Shown here in pieces: positions 1 through 5,473 of a DNA stretch of 5,473 nucleotides; the stretch's first letter is position 1, and each line of letters starts with the position of its first letter. Source of the stretch: Alphaproteobacteria bacterium (GTDB taxonomy: Bacteria > Pseudomonadota > Alphaproteobacteria > UBA2136 > UBA6156); contig JAIXXE010000118.1 of assembly GCA_027490875.1 (NCBI GenBank), positions 1-5,473 of the forward strand, written 5' to 3'. A program made the position numbers and the translations under genes. The notes beneath the pieces are model-generated. The model was given only the letters and a program-made list of their open reading frames with translations, was not told the DNA's origin and did not search any database.

Positions 1-1463
1 CCGGTGAAGGCCACGGCTACCGACGTACCATTGCTTAAGCCGCGCACGCCATCGGTGACGGGATCTGAAATTGCTCGCGTTTCAGCCACTACGGTTACGT
101 TTGGCGTTGAACCCTGCGATGGGCAGTCTACGGTGCAATGGTCGGCATAGGCCAGCTGGTTAAAATTATTGACGTTCAGCACACGGCCATTGAGCCATAT
201 TTCGATATGCTCATGCGGGCCTGTTCCGGCAGTAGCAACGGCACCGATTTGTGTGCTGCCGTTCACAGCAGCCCCTACCGCTAGGGCTGACCTTTCTGCA
301 ACGTGCCGGTGAACTGTTACAAATCCATTGCCATGATCGACATGGACGGAAACTCGGCCTGGGCCTTCATATCTTACGTCGGCAACACGGCCAATCGCAC
401 GCGCAAAGATGGCATCCCCTTGATTGGCGCGAATATCCCAACCAAAGTGATAGGGGCTCCAAGCAATATTTCTTACACCAACAGGGCTGGTAACAACGCC
501 ACAGGGCATCGATGGGACGTTGCCTATAGGGCTGTTGCATAGACCAATCTGTGATGCTCCGGCAACACGGCGTGGTTCTGCTTCTCTAAACTGGCCATGG
601 AAGCCGCCTAACCCTTCGTTGAGCGGAGGTTCTCTATTCGCTTCGTTAAAAGCCTGTTCAAAGACAGGGTCCTTATCAATCATGGCCTGCGTCTGCTCGT
701 CAACGCGTCCGCTTTCTCGGGCACTACGGCCTGCATAGGCCCCTGCCATGCTGGCCGTGCTGGCGAGGTTAATTTGATCTTCCGCTGTAAGCTCTTCGGA
801 GGGGCGCCGACTTAAGGTCTCGTAGGTTTCCGCGGCATTGGCTTCAGCCTGATACCGTACGTTAGTACCTTCAAAGTTAATATCCGCTTCAGCGTTCATC
901 ACTCCGATTGCCATGCTTTCTCCAGCCCATCCACCTAGAGTATTCCTCAAACTTCGCAATTCAGCCTGTGCAGCTTCACGTTGGTTGGGGTCATCCAAGC
1001 GGGCTTGTAAGGCGCGCCTATGCTCCATCACGCGATTCTGATTCTCTTGCCGAATTTCACGTATTTCATCATCCATAGCAATTCTTTGCTGTAGCTCTCG
1101 GGGCAGGTCAAAACTCATTGAAAGATCTGGTTCGGCAGGCTTTGGTGCTGTTGCAGTACGCTCGACTTGGACCTCGGCACGCTCAGCTTCGGTTAGGGCT
1201 GCAGGCCTTAACGGCATGGCAGCCGTGGTTAGCTCGGCGCATTGTTTAAGGAAGGCTTCGGTCAGTTTGGGTTCGTTAAGCTTGTTATCCTCTTCAATCG
1301 CCTTCACGCATTTATCCTTGGTAAGTGAGGGCGTGGCAGCGGCGGCTGGGGTGGCTTCGGGGGTCGTCTCGGGTGCTGTTTCGGTACTTGCCGCAGCAAA
1401 GCCAACGCTGGCCACCAGGGCCAGCGCAGCGATGGTGAGGGGTAAGGCGCCCTTATAAAGCAT
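1..1463 (-). CDS. Secreted M23 (LytM-type) metallopeptidase with N-terminal two-Cys domain, partial at C-terminus
   Basis: I translated 487 residues; the frame stays open to the window edge, so the C-terminus is missing. Residues 1-25 form a signal peptide (MLYK, then a hydrophobic stretch ending GFAAA), followed by a Pro/Thr/Ala linker. Residues 52-90 hold a two-Cys domain (C52, C75) shared with the upstream gene. Residues 118-172 are charged and probably helical or coiled coil. The M23 domain spans about 323-435. It begins VTSPVGVR and has the zinc motif HFGWD (H339, D343), the HRH block (H387) and GPHEHIEIW (H417, H419), so every expected zinc and catalytic residue is present. The family cuts peptide cross-links in peptidoglycan, so a periplasmic or extracellular endopeptidase is expected. 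Cysteines C309/C321 flank the domain start and C443/C447 follow it; they may form disulfides. The ATG lies 12 bases after the upstream stop, with AAGG as a likely ribosome site, so the pair is probably cotranscribed. The M23 call is firm; the substrate is inferred. Confidence 0.9.
   Translation of the reverse strand, partial: MLYKGALPLTIAALALVASVGFAAASTETAPETTPEATPAAAATPSLTKDKCVKAIEEDNKLNEPKLTEAFLKQCAELTTAAMPLRPAALTEAERAEVQVERTATAPKPAEPDLSMSFDLPRELQQRIAMDDEIREIRQENQNRVMEHRRALQARLDDPNQREAAQAELRSLRNTLGGWAGESMAIGVMNAEADINFEGTNVRYQAEANAAETYETLSRRPSEELTAEDQINLASTASMAGAYAGRSARESGRVDEQTQAMIDKDPVFEQAFNEANREPPLNEGLGGFHGQFREAEPRRVAGASQIGLCNSPIGNVPSMPCGVVTSPVGVRNIAWSPYHFGWDIRANQGDAIFARAIGRVADVRYEGPGRVSVHVDHGNGFVTVHRHVAERSALAVGAAVNGSTQIGAVATAGTGPHEHIEIWLNGRVLNVNNFNQLAYADHCTVDCPSQGSTPNVTVVAETRAISDPVTDGVRGLSNGTSVAVAFT
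1194..1310 (-). other. Two-Cys N-terminal domain, copy in the M23 peptidase
   Basis: This covers residues 52-90 of the peptidase. It reads as CxxAIxxDxKLxxPKL, then AFxxxCAxL, then a PLxxAA tail, with 23 residues between the positions of the two cysteines. The copy in the neighbouring secreted protein (3165-3281) aligns without gaps, with 19 of 39 identities by hand count. In both proteins the domain lies just after the signal peptide and a short linker. I do not recognise it as a named family. A small helical, disulfide-closed docking domain is an inference. Confidence 0.75.
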
Positions 1464-1473
1464 TGGTAGGATG

Positions 1474-1478
1474 CCTTA
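1474..1478 (-). promoter_or_regulatory. Ribosome binding site of the M23 gene overlapping the upstream stop
   Basis: On the minus strand the sequence TAAGG contains both the TAA stop of the upstream gene and an AAGG Shine-Dalgarno-like core. Ten bases separate it from the ATG at 1463. The overlap suggests translational coupling of the two genes. The core is short, so this is a modest call. Confidence 0.45.
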
Positions 1479-3398
1479 GATGTCTCTGCCGTTACGGTCT
1501 TGCGCACGAAGAAGGTCGTAACCACGCAGTATTGGGGCGTTACGGCCTTCCGAACTTGCGGCACCCGTGCCTTGTGTTCCGCCACTTTGAAAGCTTGCAG
1601 GTACGACAGGGAGGTTTTCCACAGACGCCACCGGGCGGATAGAGGGTACCGTAGGCTGAGGTCTGTTGGCTGTTGCTAATATGGGTTGTTGCTGTGGTTG
1701 AATTTCTGGAGGGTTAAAGAGCTGGGCACCCATGTTACCGTCAGGGAGCATTCCACCCACTTGCATGGAATTGTTCGCAAATGGGTTGTTCATGAATGAA
1801 CTAAATCCAAGCGGTGACGAGCCAACGCGACGTACAGGGCCTAAACTTGCCATCATGATACCGCTGCTGGCACCCGTAACATCGGTAGCAACTTGGTCAT
1901 GGAAGGCAATGTTTCTACTCCAGTTTCTTAAAAATGCTCCGGCATTACCAGACGCACCATTTTGAATGCGGTTCACATAGGCATCAAGGGAACGACGATG
2001 GGCCCCCATGGTGTTAAGAGAATAGACCAGTTTTTCCATGGGTATTCCGGTTTGTTGTGTAAAGTCTTGTTCGGAAGTATACCCTGCATTGCGCAAATGT
2101 TGATGGGCACGATCGTACTGCCAGTTAACGTGCAACATGGCAAAGTCGGCCTGAGCATCAACGTTGTTTGCGATCTGAGCTGAGGTAAAATCGGTTCCAA
2201 AATGGCGGTTAACTATTGCAACTTGGTTAGGGTCGTAATGGTTAGCCCAGCCACAGTCAGGTCTCCGCCCCCCATTGGCAACAAAGGTACATTGTGCGCC
2301 AAGACCGAACCTTGTCTCTAATCCTGACGTAATGATGGCTTGTCGGAGTGTGTTGGGGTGTGTGCTAACGCCTCTGTTGGCTAGGGCACGCCCAACGCGG
2401 CTGTTTGGGTCTTGGGCGCGCTGAGCAGCGTCGGCTAGAGCCTGTGCCCTATTTCGCTGATGACTATTGAGACGGCTGAAACTCACTGGTTCAATTGTTG
2501 CCCGAGCGGCGTCTCTGCGATCTTTCTCAGTAAGTAAGGATCCTTTATCTACTTCTACTGGCTTTGAATTGGTTTGGATTGCATTGAGATTGTTTAAGCC
2601 TGGTTCACCTTCTTTCGCACTTACCAGCTTGCCTTCGGCCGGCAATGCAGCCAGTTCTGAAAGCCGCTTCTGCTTTTCAAGATCTCTTTTATCGATCATT
2701 GCGACGTCAGCTGCTTGGTCGACTGCTTCTTCGGCCATCAGCTGTTCCCGATTGGCGGCCATGACGGCATCTTGCTTGGCCTGGTCTTTCGCATTGAGTG
2801 GACTTGCTTCAACCTCGGAGGCGAGGAGGCTCTCAGGCATGGTTGGCTCGGGTACACTGTCTTGAAACCGCTGCATTGGATCATCGGTCGATGCAGCTTG
2901 ATAGGAAGGAACCTGTTGATCCTGGTATTCCTGAACCACGGCTAAATCTTGGGCTTGAGGCATGCTAGGCTCGGGCACCATGGCGTTAAAGCGACTATTA
3001 GAATTCACCGGATCTGCCGCATTGGCAAAGGCCCCAACCTGAGCACTGCCGCCCGAGGAAGGTGGCAACGTAGATGGGCGGTTGATTGGCTCGGCCGAGC
3101 CTTCATAGTTCCCCTCTCCCCCTGCTGGTTCGTTGTTTCTAATACCAGAACTGTTGTCGTTCATCCGCGCGGCCGATTGAAGCGGCGCGGCGATGTTCAT
3201 GAGCTGCGCGCAATTAATTTTAAAGGCATCAGATAACTTAGGCTTGCTCAGCTTTTCATCGGCGGCAATGGCGCTGAGACAGTTTGGGGCGCCACCGGGT
3301 TGCCCGGCCGCATTGGCGGGTTGCGCCGTGGCCCAAGCGGGCTGAAGGGTAAAAACCGACAGTAAACCGATACTTAACAGCGAAAGCGAAGGTTTCAT
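1476..3398 (-). CDS. Secreted protein with probable lysozyme/lytic-transglycosylase-like domain and two-Cys domain
   Basis: The product has 640 residues from the ATG at 3398. That start was chosen because MKPSLSLLSIGLL begins a clean signal peptide ending QPAWA (residues 1-23). The open frame extends upstream to 3536, but that part crosses the promoter region and spoils the signal peptide. Residues 40-78 are the two-Cys domain (C40, C63) shared with the downstream peptidase. Residues 80-200 are rich in Pro, Asn, Gln and Ser and hold a duplicated VPEP[ST]MP motif. Residues 201-256 are charged and probably helical. Residues 350-505 resemble a lysozyme-like fold: SGLETRFG offers a candidate catalytic Glu (E361), C370 and C382 could pair, and YSLNTMG near 459-465 sits where transglycosylases have a YNxG-type block. 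The usual GLMQ motif is absent, so activity is uncertain. The tail (520-640) is Pro/Gln/Asn-rich and disordered-looking. If active it would cut glycan strands of peptidoglycan, complementing the M23 enzyme. A structural or inactive role is also possible. Confidence 0.8.
   Translation of the reverse strand: MKPSLSLLSIGLLSVFTLQPAWATAQPANAAGQPGGAPNCLSAIAADEKLSKPKLSDAFKINCAQLMNIAAPLQSAARMNDNSSGIRNNEPAGGEGNYEGSAEPINRPSTLPPSSGGSAQVGAFANAADPVNSNSRFNAMVPEPSMPQAQDLAVVQEYQDQQVPSYQAASTDDPMQRFQDSVPEPTMPESLLASEVEASPLNAKDQAKQDAVMAANREQLMAEEAVDQAADVAMIDKRDLEKQKRLSELAALPAEGKLVSAKEGEPGLNNLNAIQTNSKPVEVDKGSLLTEKDRRDAARATIEPVSFSRLNSHQRNRAQALADAAQRAQDPNSRVGRALANRGVSTHPNTLRQAIITSGLETRFGLGAQCTFVANGGRRPDCGWANHYDPNQVAIVNRHFGTDFTSAQIANNVDAQADFAMLHVNWQYDRAHQHLRNAGYTSEQDFTQQTGIPMEKLVYSLNTMGAHRRSLDAYVNRIQNGASGNAGAFLRNWSRNIAFHDQVATDVTGASSGIMMASLGPVRRVGSSPLGFSSFMNNPFANNSMQVGGMLPDGNMGAQLFNPPEIQPQQQPILATANRPQPTVPSIRPVASVENLPVVPASFQSGGTQGTGAASSEGRNAPILRGYDLLRAQDRNGRDI
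1884..2351 (-). other. Probable divergent lysozyme-like domain
   Basis: These are residues about 350-505 of the secreted protein. The order of elements fits the lysozyme-like superfamily: a helix ending in SGLETRFG with a candidate acid residue (E361), a variable section with two cysteines (C370, C382) and CGWANHYDP, a helix around NNVDAQADFA that resembles the NIxAGAxYL helix of SLT enzymes, and a YSLNTMG block followed by YVNRI. The canonical GLMQ stretch is not visible. Assignment rests on pattern likeness only. Confidence 0.45.
2835..2993 (-). repeat. Duplicated RFxxxVPEP[ST]MP motif in the linker
   Basis: Two copies of a 12-residue motif, RFNAMVPEPSMP (2958-2993) and RFQDSVPEPTMP (2835-2870), lie 41 residues apart in the linker of the secreted protein. 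Eight of twelve positions are identical. The DNA is similar but diverged, so this is an old duplication or a repeated functional motif such as a binding peptide. Confidence 0.7.
3165..3281 (-). other. Two-Cys N-terminal domain, copy in the lysozyme-like protein
   Basis: This covers residues 40-78 of the secreted protein and is the partner of the copy at 1194-1310. It keeps the same CxxAIxxDxKLxxPKL block, the AFxxxCAxL block and the PLxxAA tail with identical spacing. It follows the signal peptide and a short Ala/Gly/Pro linker. The rest of the two proteins does not obviously align, so the domain was either copied between them or retained by both. Confidence 0.75.
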
Positions 3399-3404
3399 GT
3401 TTAA

Positions 3405-3442
3405 AGTATTGGCGTTTATACCCATGGTTTTCAAGGGGTCAG
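3405..3442 (-). promoter_or_regulatory. Candidate promoter(s) for the secreted peptidoglycan-hydrolase pair
   Basis: Two sigma-70-like arrangements overlap on the minus strand. One has -35 CTGACC (3437-3442), a 16-base spacer and -10 TATAAA (3415-3420), with transcription starting near 3408. The other has -35 TTGAAA (3429-3434), an 18-base spacer and -10 AATACT (3405-3410), with a start near 3398. Either would give a very short or absent leader before the ATG at 3398, and no Shine-Dalgarno site is visible there. The match is by eye. Confidence 0.35.
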
Positions 3443-3519
3443 GCCGTAAAAAGCCAACGCTTAGGCCATACCATGATGTAATTAGGGCACTTGGCCTAGC
3501 CCAAAGGTGGGGAAACCCC

Positions 3520-3549
3520 CTGACATTGTAACGCATAGCCCCTTATACT
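3520..3549 (+). promoter_or_regulatory. Sigma-70-like promoter for the MaoC-mnmA unit
   Basis: The -35 box CTGACA (3520-3525) and the -10 box TATACT (3544-3549) each match the consensus at five of six bases, with an 18-base spacer. Transcription would start near 3556, leaving a leader of about 16 bases that carries the ribosome site of the first gene. This is the best promoter in the window. Confidence 0.6.
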
Positions 3550-3558
3550 CTCATCAAC

Positions 3559-3564
3559 AAAGGA
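3559..3564 (+). promoter_or_regulatory. Ribosome binding site of the MaoC gene
   Basis: AAAGGA lies seven bases before the ATG at 3572. It is a good Shine-Dalgarno match with good spacing and fixes this start. Confidence 0.7.
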
Positions 3565-3571
3565 TTTTGAC

Positions 3572-4051
3572 ATGCCTAACCCGAAGCCACGCGCCTGCAA
3601 AACATTAAATGAAATCAAGGTTGGAGACGAATTCCGCCAACCCTACACCATTACCGATGCCGATGTGCAAAAGTTTGCGGAAATCAGTGGGGACTTCAAC
3701 CCCGCCCACTTTGACGACGCCTACGCAAAAAATACGGTGTTCAAGGGCCGGATTGCCCACGGGATGATTTCTGTCGCCAAGTTTAGCGGTATCTTTGGCA
3801 TGGATTTACCGGGTCTTGGGGCTATCTGGGGCGCCCAGAGTGTAAAGTTTCTGGCACCCGTGAAGCTGAACGAACCCTATGTGGCCATTGCGCGCGCCAA
3901 GGAAGTAGCTGATAAATTTGCTATTTTTGAGTGCTGGGCCGAAGACGCTACCGGTAAACGGGTGTTGGAAGGTGAAGGGACGCTTTACCCCATTCCAGCC
4001 AAAGTGCGCGATGGTATGCCCCCTGCTGCTTTACAAGCCTTGCTGGCCTAA
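3572..4051 (+). CDS. MaoC-like acyl dehydratase, PhaJ-type (R)-specific enoyl-CoA hydratase
   Basis: This 159-residue cytoplasmic protein has the usual length of single-domain hot-dog-fold hydratases. The hydratase-2 motif is complete at residues 38-48: ISGDFNPAHFD, with catalytic Asp D41 and His H46 and the conserved N43. It is followed by YAKNTVFKGRIAHGM (51-65), the typical MaoC continuation. The family hydrates trans-2-enoyl-CoA to (R)-3-hydroxyacyl-CoA, linking beta-oxidation to polyhydroxyalkanoate synthesis or other acyl-CoA routes. The exact substrate cannot be read from the sequence, and a related acyl dehydratase role is possible. A strong promoter and ribosome site precede the gene. 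mnmA follows after 48 bases on the same strand with no terminator between them, so cotranscription is likely although the functions are unrelated. Confidence 0.9.
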   Translation: MPNPKPRACKTLNEIKVGDEFRQPYTITDADVQKFAEISGDFNPAHFDDAYAKNTVFKGRIAHGMISVAKFSGIFGMDLPGLGAIWGAQSVKFLAPVKLNEPYVAIARAKEVADKFAIFECWAEDATGKRVLEGEGTLYPIPAKVRDGMPPAALQALLA

Positions 4052-4090
4052 GCCCTTATTTGGCTTGATTTTACCCGGGGGGTGCCCTAC

Positions 4091-4094
4091 AAGG
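4091..4094 (+). promoter_or_regulatory. Ribosome binding site deciding the mnmA start
   Basis: AAGG followed by CGGGT lies five bases before the ATG at 4100. The in-frame GTG at 4082 has only a G-run immediately before it and no properly spaced site, so the ATG is preferred. Confidence 0.5.
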
Positions 4095-4099
4095 CGGGT

Positions 4100-5332
4100 A
4101 TGAGTCCTGCACTACCTCCGCTGCCCGAGCTCCCTGCCGGGACGCGGGCGCGTTTGCTGCAGTTAGGGCGGGGTAAAGCGCCCGCAGAGACCACCGTGGT
4201 CGTGGCCATGAGCGGCGGCGTGGATAGCAGTTGCGCGGCCGCCCTGTGCCACGCCCTTGGCTACAAAACAGTGGGGATGACCCTGCAGTTGTGGGATTAC
4301 ACTCCTGCTTCCAATGGTGGTAAAACCAAAGAGTTCGGCACCTGTTGCGCTTTGGATGACGTGTACGACGCCCGACGGGTCTGCCAGCGGTTGGGGATTC
4401 CGCACTATGTGCTGAACATGGAAAGCGCCTTTAAGGCAGCGGTGATTGACGACTTTGTGGAAACCTATCTGGCCGGAGCAACCCCGATTCCGTGCGTGCG
4501 CTGCAATCAGCGGATCAAGTTTAAGGAGCTGCTTGATAAGGCCAAAACGCTTGGGGCTGATGTGCTGGTTACGGGCCACTATGTGCGCAAGGATACGGTG
4601 GGCGGCAAGGCGGTCATCCGGCAGGCCGATGACCGCGTGAAGGACCAGACCTATTACCTGTTCACCACCACCCAAGACCAACTGGATTACATTGATTTTC
4701 CGCTGGGTGAGCTTACCAAGCCCGCCGTGCGGCAGCTGGCGAAGGATTTGGGCCTGCATGTGCACCAGAAAAAGGATAGCTACGATATTTGCTTTGTGCC
4801 GGGTGGGGATTACCGCGCCGTGGTGAAGAAATTTGCCCCCGAGGCGGAAGCCCCCGGCCCGCTGCTGCTGCGCGATGGCACCGTGGTGGGCCAACACGAC
4901 GGCATTGTGGGCTTTACGGTCGGCCAACGGCGTGGCCTGCCGGGTGGGTTTGATGAGCCCATGTATGTGCTGGAAATTCAGCCCAGCCGACACGCGGTGG
5001 TGATTGGCCCCAAGGCGGCGCTCGGCCAACGGACCTTTGCCTTAAAAGAACTTAACTGGTTGGGCGGTGAGGAAACCGAACTGCCCGTGATGGTGAAGGT
5101 TCGCGCGCAGCATGCGGGCAGCCCGGCCATGCTGCATCGGCTGGAAGGAGACCGCGCCGAGGTTATTTTGGCCGCGCCCGAACAAATTTCGCCCGGACAG
5201 GCCGCCGTGTTCTATACGCCTGAAGGGGTTTTGCTGGGTGGCGGCTGGATTTTGCCACAGCAGCAGGCGATGGAACCGCTGCCTACGGCCCCCCGCCGCA
5301 TTGTGATTGAGGCGGTTGAGGCTGTTTTATAG
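4100..5332 (+). CDS. mnmA: tRNA-specific 2-thiouridylase MnmA
   Basis: The 410-residue cytoplasmic enzyme installs sulfur at position 2 of the wobble uridine (U34) in tRNAs for Lys, Glu and Gln, using ATP to adenylate the uridine and persulfide sulfur from a relay. The ATP pyrophosphatase loop MSGGVDSS is at residues 37-44. The nucleophile Cys is in CVRCNQRIKF (C135, with C132 nearby) and the persulfide-bearing Cys is in DICFVPGGDY (C231), so both members of the catalytic pair are present. TGHYV near 158-162 and GQRRGLPGG (275-283) are further family blocks, and the C-terminal beta-barrel domain runs to the end. Length is in the normal range. The start ATG is preferred over GTG 4082 (416 residues) because of its ribosome site; the 37 residues before the loop are a slightly long but unremarkable leader. 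The wording of the motifs is alphaproteobacterial. It is probably cotranscribed with the MaoC gene. Confidence 0.97.
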   Translation: MSPALPPLPELPAGTRARLLQLGRGKAPAETTVVVAMSGGVDSSCAAALCHALGYKTVGMTLQLWDYTPASNGGKTKEFGTCCALDDVYDARRVCQRLGIPHYVLNMESAFKAAVIDDFVETYLAGATPIPCVRCNQRIKFKELLDKAKTLGADVLVTGHYVRKDTVGGKAVIRQADDRVKDQTYYLFTTTQDQLDYIDFPLGELTKPAVRQLAKDLGLHVHQKKDSYDICFVPGGDYRAVVKKFAPEAEAPGPLLLRDGTVVGQHDGIVGFTVGQRRGLPGGFDEPMYVLEIQPSRHAVVIGPKAALGQRTFALKELNWLGGEETELPVMVKVRAQHAGSPAMLHRLEGDRAEVILAAPEQISPGQAAVFYTPEGVLLGGGWILPQQQAMEPLPTAPRRIVIEAVEAVL

Positions 5333-5385
5333 AGGTTTCTCTGTAAGCTATAGCAAGCCCATCATGACTTGCCACAGCCGCACCC

Positions 5386-5455
5386 GTCATTCCAGAACGC
5401 GGTTGGGGAGAACAATGGTTCATTGTTCGGGCCCCCAACCCGTATCTGGAATAAC
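5386..5455. repeat. Two-tier imperfect palindrome downstream of mnmA; dispersed repeat or terminator
   Basis: The outer arms of 23 bases (5386-5408 and 5433-5455) pair at 18 positions, with ends GTCATTCCAGA and TCTGGAATAAC and an inner GGTTGGGG/CCCCAACC. Inside lies a perfect 8-base stem GAACAATG/CATTGTTC (5410-5417 and 5421-5428) with a 3-base loop. A run of seven T (5464-5470) follows nine bases after the structure, so it could end mnmA transcription, although the gap is longer than in a classic intrinsic terminator. The GTCATTCC start resembles the palindromic intergenic repeats found in several alphaproteobacterial genomes. Only one copy is in the window, so repeat status is inferred. Confidence 0.6.
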
Positions 5456-5473
5456 AACAATTCTTTTTTTCTC

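Noticed and set aside
303..542. Plus-strand open frames across the M23 region (also 251-493 and 520-738)
   Set aside because: They are opposite the conserved M23 catalytic domain and their translations show no domain or plausible ribosome site.
1304..1585. Minus-strand 93-codon frame across the gene junction
   Set aside because: It overlaps both real genes in another frame and its translation is a Pro/Arg-rich shadow. The in-frame M23 gene explains the DNA.
2467..2865. Plus-strand open frame of 132 codons inside the secreted protein
   Set aside because: It is antisense to a continuous coding frame, and its Ser/Ala/Leu-rich translation reflects the complementary strand of the linker codons.
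3509..3520. Small GGGG-AAA-CCCC palindrome next to the -35 box
   Set aside because: A four-base stem is too short to claim an operator or terminator, and no second copy was seen in the intergenic region.
3399..3536. Upstream extension of the secreted protein to an ATG at 3536 (686 residues), or to the ATG at 3425
   Set aside because: The longer form reads through the divergent promoter region and buries the signal peptide behind 46 unconvincing residues. The ATG at 3425 leaves a 9-residue prefix with no ribosome site. The ATG at 3398 directly starts a textbook signal peptide.
4082..4099. GTG start for mnmA at 4082
   Set aside because: No spaced Shine-Dalgarno site precedes it, whereas the ATG at 4100 has AAGG five bases upstream. 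It cannot be fully excluded.
4163..5029. Long minus-strand open frame (288 codons) opposite mnmA
   Set aside because: It lies entirely within mnmA, whose motifs are complete on the plus strand. The antisense translation is rich in His, Gln and Ala with no recognisable domain, as expected from a GC-rich shadow frame.

Overview
The window looks like chromosomal DNA of a Gram-negative bacterium, most probably an alphaproteobacterium. The best clue is the MnmA protein, which has the alphaproteobacterial form of the conserved blocks (TPIPCVRCN, DICFVP, GQRRGLPGG). Two proteins also start with Sec-type signal peptides. The species cannot be fixed from this sequence.

The layout is two divergent two-gene units separated by a 173-base promoter region (3399-3571). 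The left unit runs on the minus strand. First comes a 640-residue secreted protein (3398 to 1476) with a probable, divergent lysozyme/lytic-transglycosylase-like domain set in low-complexity linkers. Twelve bases later follows a secreted M23 (LytM-type) zinc peptidase (1463 to beyond base 1), whose C-terminus lies outside the window. The right unit runs on the plus strand: a MaoC-type (R)-enoyl-CoA hydratase (3572-4051), then the tRNA 2-thiouridylase MnmA (4100-5332). It ends in a 141-base tail that holds a long two-tier hairpin.

The left unit is the unusual part. One protein is predicted to cut glycan strands (weaker evidence) and the other to cut peptide cross-links (strong evidence). Just after the signal peptide, both mature proteins carry the same roughly 39-residue two-cysteine domain, about half identical and without gaps. 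I do not recognise this domain. It suggests that the two enzymes share a partner or anchor, or assemble together in the periplasm or outside the cell. The right unit is ordinary housekeeping: acyl-CoA metabolism and modification of the tRNA wobble uridine.

No tRNA, rRNA, CRISPR array or insertion sequence was seen.
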